A DNA stretch of 5,458 nucleotides from Treponema sp. GTDB lineage: Bacteria; Spirochaetota; Spirochaetia; Treponematales; Breznakiellaceae. Both the position numbers and the translations under genes were made by a program. Each line of letters begins with the position of its first letter. Position 1 is the first letter of the stretch. Where the stretch lies: NCBI GenBank assembly GCA_009776715.1, contig WRNF01000076.1, forward strand, positions 1-5,458, in the 5' to 3' direction. The notes under the pieces were generated by a model that saw only the letters and a program-made list of their open reading frames with translations, did not search any database and was not told the origin of the DNA. Positions 1 through 5,458 of this stretch are shown here, in pieces.

Positions 1-908
1 CAACAAATCAATATAACGATTACTCCGCATCTTATTCGAATTATTCTGATTTATACATTGATCTTTTCGCTCCCGGCACTTTTTATTCAACAACAATGTA
101 TGGAGGATACGATACTCTTAGTGGAACAAGTTTTGCTGCCCCAATGGTTGCGGGAACTGCCGCACTTATTAAGTCTAAATACCCTGCAATGAGGGCCCCT
201 GAAATAAAACAGCTTATTATAAAAAACGTTGATGAAAAACTAATTGAATTAGGCAATAAGTGCATTTCCAAAGGTCGCTTAAATGCTTTCAAAGCACTTA
301 GCGGTGAACATTTGTTATTTGGCGGCGGTACAGGAGACCCAAGTACCCCATATCAAATCTGGGATGAACACCATTTATCGAACATCGGTGTGGTTAGCAG
401 CAAGCATTTTATTTTGATGGATGATATTACTTTACCGTACATGGATCAGCCCTACGGCATGCCAACCTGGAAACCAATCCCTGAATTTTCCGGTTATTTG
501 GATGGAAATGGTAAAACCGTTTCAAACTTATGTGTATGGGAGGCTTCTACTAATAGTGATGGCATTGGATTATTTGCCACAAATACGGGAACCATTGCAA
601 ATTTGCATATAATTGGAAAAGTAGGAGCAGTAGGGGAAAACACTTCTGTAGGAATGGTTTCAGGATATAATTATGGCATTATTGAAAACATCACTGTCAC
701 AAATGATTATGGGACTAATGTAGTTATTAACAACTATTCGTCTTCTTATTCCGGCGGTATAACCGGTTTTAACTACAATCCCGGAATAATACAAAACTGC
801 ATTGTAAACGGCGATGTTTACAGCACAGGCGTTAGAGGTTCATTTGCGGGATTTAATTTCTACGGGACTATTAGCAGCAATACCCACAATGGGCAGTTGC
901 TGCCGTAA
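1..908 (+). CDS. Subtilisin-family (S8) serine protease with C-terminal GLUG-like repeats, 5' end outside window
   Basis: This is the C-terminal part of a probably secreted serine endopeptidase. The reading frame is open from the first complete codon at base 3, 31 codons ahead of the first ATG (96), so the gene begins upstream of the window. It shows the subtilase stretch IDLFAPGT followed by LSGTSFAAPMVAGTAALI. The nucleophile serine is the AGT codon at 129-131, the alanine-rich helix follows, and the fold ends near GRLNAFKAL (about base 300). The catalytic Asp and His must lie upstream. From about base 320 a second module starts with GGGTGDPSTPYQI, then WKPIP and GYLDGNGKTVSNL, the usual lead-in to GLUG repeats, four of which follow up to the TAA stop. 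No LPXTG motif or terminal membrane anchor is visible. The S8 call is firm; a cell-surface or adhesive role for the tail is inferred. It appears unrelated to the downstream operon. Confidence 0.93.
   Translation, partial: TNQYNDYSASYSNYSDLYIDLFAPGTFYSTTMYGGYDTLSGTSFAAPMVAGTAALIKSKYPAMRAPEIKQLIIKNVDEKLIELGNKCISKGRLNAFKALSGEHLLFGGGTGDPSTPYQIWDEHHLSNIGVVSSKHFILMDDITLPYMDQPYGMPTWKPIPEFSGYLDGNGKTVSNLCVWEASTNSDGIGLFATNTGTIANLHIIGKVGAVGENTSVGMVSGYNYGIIENITVTNDYGTNVVINNYSSSYSGGITGFNYNPGIIQNCIVNGDVYSTGVRGSFAGFNFYGTISSNTHNGQLLP
561..893 (+). repeat. Four GLUG-like protein repeats in the protease tail
   Basis: The translated tail shows four imperfect copies of a Gly-Asn/Thr-Gly-x-Ile pattern: GLFATNTGTIANLHIIGKV, VSGYNYGIIENITV, GGITGFNYNPGIIQNCIVNG and GSFAGFNFYGTISSNTHNG. 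They are spaced about 28-34 residues apart. This fits the GLUG motif family, short beta-strand units found in tandem in bacterial surface and secreted proteins. The DNA copies have diverged, so this is a protein-level repeat and not a recent tandem duplication. The family name is by eye and needs a profile search. Confidence 0.6.
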
Positions 909-1261
909 AAGCAAGTTAATATGCAGGGAGCTTGTAGCACTTGTAAAATTTTGGACCCCTCACGGAATTTGCAAAGTAAAAAATGCTCAAAAACTATATT
1001 TTTGAGCAAATTTTTATCGAAAATGACAAAGCTATAGGAATGGAAAAAGTCCGACAAACTTCTAGCAGAAAATTTAGAATTTAACAATATAAGAAGATAG
1101 ATAATTTGTTTTTAAACATTGTGTGCTTCTATGCGAAGAAAATACAGAATAATTCTTTACTAAAGATGTAAAATCGACAATTCCTTATTAAATCATGCCG
1201 TGCATAGACTGAAAACAAAGACATGAAGTTGCGAATATGTTTATTTTTTATGAGCAACGAG
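909..1261. other. AT-rich intergenic gap with no supported gene
   Basis: About 350 bases separate the protease stop from the promoter of the ankyrin operon. The stretch is clearly more AT-rich than the genes around it. It holds one convincing element, the terminator hairpin near 984-1015. Short open frames on both strands translate to low-complexity or unfamiliar peptides without credible ribosome sites. One is a 14-codon ATG frame at 1040 that ends at 1084. I see no tRNA-like cloverleaf, riboswitch core or complete mobile element. Confidence 0.6.
984..1015 (+). terminator. Rho-independent terminator of the protease gene
   Basis: A perfect 10-bp inverted repeat, TGCTCAAAAA (984-993) and TTTTTGAGCA (999-1008), closes a 5-nt loop CTATA. 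A run of five T follows at 1011-1015. It lies 75 bases beyond the protease stop and well before the operon promoter, the expected place for an intrinsic terminator. The stem has only three G-C pairs, at TGCTCA, so it may be moderate in strength. The A-run on the left arm could also let it act weakly on the opposite strand. Confidence 0.7.
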
Positions 1262-1290
1262 ATGACAATTTCTAATAGATCAGGTATAAT
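1262..1290 (+). promoter_or_regulatory. Sigma-70-type promoter of the ankyrin/SWIM operon
   Basis: The -35 box ATGACA (1262-1267) matches five of six consensus bases. A 17-bp spacer follows, then a perfect -10 box TATAAT (1285-1290). Transcription should start near 1296-1298, giving a leader of only about a dozen bases before the ATG at 1310. The element lies inside the longest in-frame extension of the ankyrin gene, which argues that the extension is not translated. No obvious operator palindrome overlaps it, so basal housekeeping expression is the simplest reading. Confidence 0.75.
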
Positions 1291-1297
1291 GCATATT

Positions 1298-1302
1298 AAG
1301 GA
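1298..1302 (+). promoter_or_regulatory. Ribosome-binding site that fixes the start of the first ankyrin gene
   Basis: AAGGA at 1298-1302 sits 7 bases before the ATG at 1310. The competing in-frame ATG at 1223 is preceded by AAAACAAAGAC, with no real Shine-Dalgarno match. Given the predicted transcription start near 1297, this site lies at the very 5' end of the mRNA. Confidence 0.7.
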
Positions 1303-1309
1303 ATCATCA

Positions 1310-2926
1310 ATGAATAAAAATGAAATTATGAGAATTTATAACCAGGAAGGCCGGGAGGCCGCTCTGCCTGCTTTTCGTGAGGCGATTGAGGAAAGCAAAG
1401 GGCAAGAGGAAAAGCTGAATGAATTGGCTTTTCTTGCTGCCGATTTTGCAGACAGTGAGGCGCTGAAACTGCTTTTCCAGGCCGGGGTTTCTCCTCAATT
1501 AACCGATAAATACGCCTTTAATCTGCTTCACTATTTAGCCCGCCAGAATGAAAGCAACTATCATCCCAAGCCTAAAGGGGCTGTTGCCGAAACTGCAGCG
1601 CTGCTTTTAGATAATAAAGTCAGCGCCATTCGCAAGGACGAAAATGAAAAAATGTGTTCCTATCATTACGCCGCACGCAATGGGCTTGTTGAAATGGTAA
1701 AATTTATGGCAGAACGCGGCGTAAAACTTAATATGACCGACAAGGACGGCAATACAGGAATATATATTGCCGCCGATTATGCGGCTAACGCTTTAATTGA
1801 CATTAAATATAAAAAGAGAAACCTTGAAATTGCCAAAACAGAATATGATAAAAAAATTAACCAATTAAAAGCAAACAACCAGACCGATGAACAAATTGCC
1901 GAATATGTCAGCAAATGGATAACAAGAACCCCGGAGAAAGCGCAGGCCGATTTAGATGCCGCATTGCAGTTGATGGAGGACTATTTTCAAACAGTAAAAG
2001 CCTTTGTTGCAGGCGGCGTTGACATGGACGAAAAAAATTCTTACGGAAAATCAGCTTTGGATATTGCTGTTGAAAAAAGCATCGATAAAATTGCCGCTTA
2101 CCTTTCGGGAACTTTAACCGATGAAAGCGACGAGTCTGCCATTGCAGCAGGCGGCATGACTCTGCATCAGGCCGCCGAAAAGGGTGATGCCAAGGCCATA
2201 AAAGCAATTGCCGCCGCAGGGGCGGATTTGAACAGCCTTAAAGACGATAAAGAATACAAATTCGGTGGCTGCACCGCCCTGGCCATAGCCGTTGCATTTC
2301 ACCATGTGGATGCAGTGGAAACGCTGCTGGCCTGCGGTGCAAATCCATCGTTCAAAGACGGCAATGGCCGTGCCGCTGCCAGTTTTCTGGTCTTTGGTTC
2401 AAGCGCTGCCATTATTATGGATACTTTTACCGAAAAACGCATTCCTGCCATTATAAAAAATTTGCTTAGCGCGGGCATGGACATAAATATGCCGGTGAAT
2501 GATGATTCTGACACCCTGCTGCTCCTTGCCTGCAAATCAGGGAGCAATGCCGGATACAGCCGCTACACCGTTAAAGGCGAAATAATAGCCGAGGTAATGA
2601 AGCATAATCCCGATATCAACCATGTAAACCAGTTAGGCGAAACTGCTTTAATGCATGCGAGCGCAAGAAATTTTGAAATAATGGAGGGCATTCAAGTTGA
2701 ACTGCTTGAGTTAGGCGCTAATGTGAATTTAGCCGATAAAAACGGCGATACCGCCCTTCATTACGCTGCACGGAACGATGACAAAAACGGCGCAAAAATT
2801 CTCTGCGATATGCTGCTGGAATTCGGCGCCAATGCGCAAGCGGTTAACAATGAAGGCAAAACTGCGCTGGATATTGCAACAGAGCAGGACAACGAGCCGC
2901 TGGTTAAATTGCTTTTAAGTAAATAG
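1310..2926 (+). CDS. Ankyrin-repeat protein, about 12 repeats, with an internal helical insertion
   Basis: This encodes 538 residues when started at 1310, chosen because of AAGGA seven bases upstream and because the promoter lies downstream of the alternative ATG at 1223. No signal peptide or membrane segment is visible, so the protein should be cytoplasmic. Ankyrin repeats, which are protein-binding helix-turn-helix units, can be followed along most of the chain, roughly at residues 36-66, 68-108, 114-144, 146-242 (interrupted), 244-268, 281-311, 318-349, 351-395, 399-440, 442-475, 477-513 and 514-538. The clearest are TLHQAAEKGD, TALHYAARND and KTALDIATEQD. The fourth repeat is split by a charged, helix-prone insertion around residues 160-221. 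The first 35 residues are helical and acidic and may cap the stack. It is the first gene of a probable operon with a second ankyrin gene and a SWIM-domain gene. Ankyrin identity is firm; the binding partner is unknown and no enzyme domain is seen. Confidence 0.92.
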   Translation: MNKNEIMRIYNQEGREAALPAFREAIEESKGQEEKLNELAFLAADFADSEALKLLFQAGVSPQLTDKYAFNLLHYLARQNESNYHPKPKGAVAETAALLLDNKVSAIRKDENEKMCSYHYAARNGLVEMVKFMAERGVKLNMTDKDGNTGIYIAADYAANALIDIKYKKRNLEIAKTEYDKKINQLKANNQTDEQIAEYVSKWITRTPEKAQADLDAALQLMEDYFQTVKAFVAGGVDMDEKNSYGKSALDIAVEKSIDKIAAYLSGTLTDESDESAIAAGGMTLHQAAEKGDAKAIKAIAAAGADLNSLKDDKEYKFGGCTALAIAVAFHHVDAVETLLACGANPSFKDGNGRAAASFLVFGSSAAIIMDTFTEKRIPAIIKNLLSAGMDINMPVNDDSDTLLLLACKSGSNAGYSRYTVKGEIIAEVMKHNPDINHVNQLGETALMHASARNFEIMEGIQVELLELGANVNLADKNGDTALHYAARNDDKNGAKILCDMLLEFGANAQAVNNEGKTALDIATEQDNEPLVKLLLSK

Positions 2927-2935
2927 TGTCTGTCA

Positions 2936-2978
2936 ACAAAGTGCGGACTAAAGTCCGCGGACTAAGAGGTTACTTTGT
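2936..2978 (+). repeat. Composite palindrome between the two ankyrin genes
   Basis: The 64-nt spacer contains nested and overlapping symmetry. GCGGACT (2943-2949) faces AGTCCGC (2952-2958), which in RNA gives a six-pair stem with a TAAA loop. AGTCCGCGGACT (2952-2963) is a perfect 12-nt palindrome that shares the second arm, and GCGGACTAA occurs twice (2943 and 2957). An outer pair, ACAAAGT (2936-2942) and ACTTTGT (2972-2978), encloses all of it and ends exactly where the next Shine-Dalgarno begins. There is no T-tract, so it is not a standard terminator. It could be a dispersed REP-like element, a processing or attenuation hairpin, or a protein-binding site. Confidence 0.65.
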
Positions 2979-2984
2979 GAGGAG
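2979..2984 (+). promoter_or_regulatory. Ribosome-binding site of the second ankyrin gene
   Basis: GAGGAG at 2979-2984 lies 6 bases before the ATG at 2991, a strong site with ideal spacing. It starts on the base after the outer arm of the upstream palindrome, so folding of the spacer could affect ribosome access. Alternatively, the outer stem may hold the site just outside the structure and keep it open. Confidence 0.75.
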
Positions 2985-2990
2985 CTGCAT

Positions 2991-3959
2991 ATGGATAATA
3001 TTTTTTTGAACGCCTGCAAGAACGGGCAAAAAGGCATAGTGGAAGCTTTTGTAAAAAAAGGCGGCATTGACTTTAACAAAAGGGATCATCTGGGCTGCAC
3101 GCCCCTGTTTTACGCCTGCATAAAAGGAGCGCGGGACATTGTTAAAATCCTTATCGATAAAGGCGCCGATGTCTGCCTTGCCAATAACGAAAGCATTACG
3201 CCCCTGCATTCTGTTTCCAAAAGCGGGAACAAAGACATTATGAAGATGTTGACCGATGCCGGGGCCGACATTAATGCAACCGACAAATACGGCAAATCCC
3301 CTCTTATTTATACATTGTCTCAAAGCCGCACCGAAGCCGCACATTACCTTATCTCGCTGGGGGCGGATGTTTCCATCAAGGATAACGATGGGCATACGGC
3401 CCTGGATTATGCCACTGCGCACGGGCTTAGGGACATTATTCCGCAGCTTTCAGGCCAAAGCGAAAGCAAAGATGCTTCCGGCAACACGCCTCTGCACCAG
3501 AGCGCCTACAACGGACAAAGCGAGGTGGTGGCGGCATTGCTAAAACAAGGCGCCGAGGTAAACGCAGTCAATGACGGCGGCGAATCCCCGTTGATTGTAG
3601 CCTGCAAAGGCAGCAATCTTCAAATTGTCCGCATCTTGCTGGAGGCCGGCGCAGATGCCAATCTCCGTCTTTTGAACGGCAATTCGCCGCTGCATTTTGC
3701 CGCAGCGGGGGGCAATAAATTCATGGGCATGGCGTTAATTGACAGAGGCGCAGACATTAATTACCGCAACGAAGCCGGTGAATCTCCGCTGATTGTTGCA
3801 GCCATGTGCGGAAAAAATGATTTTACCGCCCTGCTCCTTGAAAAAAGCGCCGATGCCAATGCGGTTGACAATCTGGAACATAGCGCCATGCACTATGCCT
3901 CTGAAGCAGGGTATACAGAAATTGTAGAGCAACTGATTACAGAAGGAGCGGTAAACTGA
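2991..3959 (+). CDS. Ankyrin-repeat protein composed almost wholly of repeats
   Basis: These 322 residues form nearly nothing but ankyrin repeats, about ten of them, each near 33 residues: 1-31 (N-terminal cap), 34-64, 67-97, 100-130, 133-153, then a short Ser/Gln/Lys linker, then 163-193, 196-226, 229-259, 262-292 and 295-322 (C-terminal cap). Typical repeat cores are GNTPLHQSAYNGQ, LLEAGADAN and HSAMHYASEAGYTEIVEQL. There is no signal peptide, membrane segment or catalytic domain, so it should act as a cytoplasmic protein-binding scaffold. In the second half, repeats alternate between a PLH type and a PLI type with an exact 66-residue superperiod. The start at 2991 has GAGGAG six bases upstream. 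The gene sits 64 bases after the first ankyrin gene and one base before the SWIM gene, so co-transcription is likely. A run of seven T (3001-3007) falls within codons 4-6. Family assignment is firm; the target is unknown. Confidence 0.95.
   Translation: MDNIFLNACKNGQKGIVEAFVKKGGIDFNKRDHLGCTPLFYACIKGARDIVKILIDKGADVCLANNESITPLHSVSKSGNKDIMKMLTDAGADINATDKYGKSPLIYTLSQSRTEAAHYLISLGADVSIKDNDGHTALDYATAHGLRDIIPQLSGQSESKDASGNTPLHQSAYNGQSEVVAALLKQGAEVNAVNDGGESPLIVACKGSNLQIVRILLEAGADANLRLLNGNSPLHFAAAGGNKFMGMALIDRGADINYRNEAGESPLIVAAMCGKNDFTALLLEKSADANAVDNLEHSAMHYASEAGYTEIVEQLITEGAVN
3477..3872 (+). repeat. Duplicated two-ankyrin unit, 198-bp period
   Basis: Residues 163-228 and 229-294 of the second ankyrin protein are two copies of a 66-residue unit. 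Each copy is a PLH-type repeat followed by a GESPLIVA-type repeat. At the DNA level the markers gaatccccgttgattgt (from 3582) and gaatctccgctgattgt (from 3780) are exactly 198 bases apart. Other positions in the unit have diverged, so the duplication is not very recent. Confidence 0.75.
3941..3948 (+). promoter_or_regulatory. Distant ribosome-binding site for the TTG-started SWIM gene
   Basis: AGAAGGAG at 3941-3948 lies inside the last codons of the second ankyrin gene, 12 bases before the TTG at 3961. That is longer than the usual 5-9 bases. Together with the rare start codon and the one-base gap after the ankyrin stop, this suggests translation depends partly on ribosomes finishing the upstream gene. 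An in-frame TAA at 3952-3954 rules out a start farther upstream. Confidence 0.6.
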
Positions 3960-3960
3960 A

Positions 3961-5458
3961 TTGAAAAAACGTTACGGGACTACTCCCTGGGGAGAGTGGT
4001 TCATTGATGTGCTGGACAGCTATGAAATGGGCGCACGGCTTGACCGGGGCAGAACTTATGCAAATACCGGCAGGGTGCTTTCTTTGGAATTTGACGGAGG
4101 CAAGGCAATTGCCAAAGTTGAAGGAAGGTTCCGGCCTTTTTACCGTGTCGAGATTAGTTTTCCAAAGCTGGAAGAAGCGGAAATTGTTTATGAAATGATT
4201 GAAGAAGACAAAGCGCTTCTTGCCCGCATTGCCGCCGGAGAACTTCCGGAAAGTTTTTTACAAAAGTTAAAGAAAAAAAACATTAGCCTTATGCCCCGGC
4301 GCTGGGGGGAAATGAAGCGGTCATGTTCCTGTCCCGATTACGGCGACCCCTGCAAACATCAGGCCGCAATGTATTATATCATTGCCAAAGAAATAGATGC
4401 CGACCCGCATGTTCTGTTCCGGCTGCGGGGCATGGATTTGGCCGCCCGGTTTGGCAATGCGGCGGTTCACCAGATTCTGCCTCCCTTTACCGTAAACTAT
4501 ACTTCCGCTGAAAAACCGCAGCTTCCTTCCATGCCGCCGCCCGCGCTTGAAGAAATTCCCAATTGCATGGAATTAATCAGTACGCTGCTTCCGCCTTCCC
4601 CGCCGTTTTGCGACAGGGACTTTGCCCTGGTTACGGCGGAATTTTACCACCGCTGCGCAGGTTACCGTGTTTGGGATTCAGCGCAAAAAAGCGGGGAAAC
4701 ACTGGCAGAAACCGAGCATCATTTTTCACGATCGGTGTGGACAGCCAGGTGTTCCAAACCTGAACCTTCTGCGGAAATTGATTTGCTGGCAGAGGATATA
4801 AACGGCAATAAAAAGCGGTATTCCCTTTATGATGCGTATGAATATTTTGTGCATTTTTCATCTGATGACGGAACAGCATCATATTTTTTTCTTTATTATC
4901 TTTTCAAATTTCTTAATCTGCTTTGCGCAGCCGGAGCTTTTATTCCTTATGTGTTAGCCGAAAATGAAACGCTTAAAATTATCTGGCGGCCCTTTGAAAC
5001 GCTCCCGCCCATTCCCGCCATGCTTGAAACCCTTGCATCCTGCGAATGCGGGTTGTTTTCTGCTGTTAAAATAAAAGGGCAAAAAGCAAATGTTAAACAG
5101 CATATTAGCGGACAAAGCGCAGTTGATCTGCTGTCCAGCGCTTTTTTAAATGAATTTGTTAGGCGAAGATTTTTATCTTTTAGGGGAAGCTTTAGCAAAT
5201 ATGGAACAGGAAGCGAATATAATGAGCTGTTGAATTTATTTTTTCAGGGCTTTGGAATTGATGTTTCCTCTCCTGCGCAGCGGAGCCTGCCTGTTGCCAT
5301 CGATCAATGGCTTTCGGTTCTGCACATAAATTTTGGCGTTTACCGTTACAGCCTTACCATAAAGGTTCTTGGCGGAAAAAAAACTGCGAAGGATGATGTG
5401 CAGCAGGCTGCAGTGCATTCTGCATTACAGGATGCGCTGCAGTCCGCATTGCAGTTTA
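3961..5458 (+). CDS. SWIM zinc-finger protein, probable N-terminal part of a SNF2-family helicase, 3' end outside window
   Basis: The frame is open from TTG at 3961 to the window end, 499 codons with no stop. The N-terminus (W10-G11, R26-L27, RGRTYANTGRVLSLE at 29-43, then YRVEISFP) follows the conserved lead of bacterial SWIM proteins and supports the TTG start. The zinc site is canonical CxCx6CxH: C122, C124, C131, H133. After it comes the family's FRLRG (153-157). SWIM fingers bind nucleic acid or protein. A proline-rich linker (about 185-218) follows. Residues about 288-470, with AGAFIPYV, IWRPF (341-345), LLSSAFLNEFVRRR and QWLSVL, resemble the accessory domain in front of SNF2 ATPase motors. 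The motor itself (Walker A, DEAH) would lie beyond the window. It starts one base after the second ankyrin gene. The protein is probably cytoplasmic and acts on DNA or RNA. The SWIM call is firm; fusion to a helicase is inferred. A separate SWIM protein with the helicase in the next gene, or a MoxR/vWA-type SWIM locus, is the alternative. Confidence 0.88.
   Translation, partial: MKKRYGTTPWGEWFIDVLDSYEMGARLDRGRTYANTGRVLSLEFDGGKAIAKVEGRFRPFYRVEISFPKLEEAEIVYEMIEEDKALLARIAAGELPESFLQKLKKKNISLMPRRWGEMKRSCSCPDYGDPCKHQAAMYYIIAKEIDADPHVLFRLRGMDLAARFGNAAVHQILPPFTVNYTSAEKPQLPSMPPPALEEIPNCMELISTLLPPSPPFCDRDFALVTAEFYHRCAGYRVWDSAQKSGETLAETEHHFSRSVWTARCSKPEPSAEIDLLAEDINGNKKRYSLYDAYEYFVHFSSDDGTASYFFLYYLFKFLNLLCAAGAFIPYVLAENETLKIIWRPFETLPPIPAMLETLASCECGLFSAVKIKGQKANVKQHISGQSAVDLLSSAFLNEFVRRRFLSFRGSFSKYGTGSEYNELLNLFFQGFGIDVSSPAQRSLPVAIDQWLSVLHINFGVYRYSLTIKVLGGKKTAKDDVQQAAVHSALQDALQSALQF
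5419..5454 (+). repeat. Three tandem 12-bp units encoding (S/D)ALQ
   Basis: Three in-frame 12-base units at 5419-5430, 5431-5442 and 5443-5454 read SALQ, DALQ and SALQ. The first and third differ at only two positions, tctgcattacag versus tccgcattgcag. The upstream codons QQAAVH share the Ala/Gln composition. This looks like a short helix-forming repeat inserted in the accessory region of the SWIM protein. It may continue past the window end. Confidence 0.6.

Noticed and set aside
941..976. Possible insertion-sequence end (AAAATTTTGGACCCC)
   Set aside because: It reminded me of termini of some IS families, but there is no transposase remnant, matching opposite end or target duplication in the window.
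1040..1084. 14-codon small ORF in the intergenic gap
   Set aside because: It is too short, with an AGGA directly abutting the ATG and no recognisable peptide.
860..1087. 75-codon open frame on the minus strand across the protease end
   Set aside because: It overlaps the protease gene, has no recognisable motif or ribosome site, and runs through the terminator hairpin.
1223..1309. N-terminal extension of the first ankyrin protein (29 residues from ATG 1223)
   Set aside because: It has no ribosome site, contains the operon promoter, and reads as unrelated sequence. The start at 1310 has AAGGA at good spacing.
2936..2978. Terminator between the two ankyrin genes, or a CRISPR-like repeat
   Set aside because: No T-tract follows the hairpin. 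Only two short overlapping copies of GCGGACTAA exist, with no spacer array.
3001..3059. T7 and A7 runs early in the second ankyrin gene as phase-variation or frameshift sites
   Set aside because: Seven-base runs are common at this composition. The frame is intact, and no overlapping alternative product or downstream stimulatory structure is evident.
2970..3422. 150-codon open frame on the minus strand inside the second ankyrin gene
   Set aside because: It is antisense to clear ankyrin repeats. Its apparent Gly/Ile-rich pattern is the complement of the repeats.

Overview
The window reads entirely on the + strand. It holds four protein genes in two groups. The source looks bacterial: Shine-Dalgarno sites precede the genes, there is a sigma-70-type promoter, and stop-to-start spacing is tight. 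Moderate-to-low GC, a subtilase-GLUG surface protein and ankyrin genes next to a SWIM/SNF2 gene would suit a host-associated or anaerobic bacterium such as a treponeme-like spirochaete or a clostridium. The sequence alone does not settle the lineage, and that suggestion is weak inference.

Region 1 (1-908) is the C-terminal part of a secreted subtilisin-family (S8) protease. It keeps the catalytic-serine motif GTSFAAP and the end of the protease fold, then has a module with four GLUG-like repeats. The Asp and His of the catalytic triad lie upstream of the window.

Region 2 (909-1309) is an AT-rich, apparently non-coding gap. It contains a 10-bp perfect stem with a T-tract, the likely terminator of the protease gene. 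At its far end is a strong promoter (ATGACA, 17 bp, TATAAT) with a Shine-Dalgarno site just downstream. This promoter shows that the first ankyrin gene starts at 1310 and not at the upstream in-frame ATG at 1223.

Region 3 (1310-5458) is a probable three-gene operon. A 538-residue ankyrin-repeat protein comes first; one of its repeats is interrupted by about 60 charged, helical residues. A 64-nt spacer with a composite palindrome ending at the next ribosome-binding site follows. A 322-residue ankyrin protein comes next, its second half built from a duplicated two-repeat (198-bp) unit. After one base, a TTG-started gene encodes an N-terminal SWIM-type zinc finger (CxCx6CxH) followed by sequence resembling the accessory domain that precedes SNF2-family ATPase motors. 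This last gene runs off the window and is probably the front of a SWIM-SNF2 helicase.

The most interesting reading is that the operon couples two cytoplasmic ankyrin scaffolds to a SWIM/SNF2 nucleic-acid remodeller. That could be a regulatory, DNA-processing or defence-like system. The coupling is inferred from gene order and the shared promoter; no function is shown by sequence alone.
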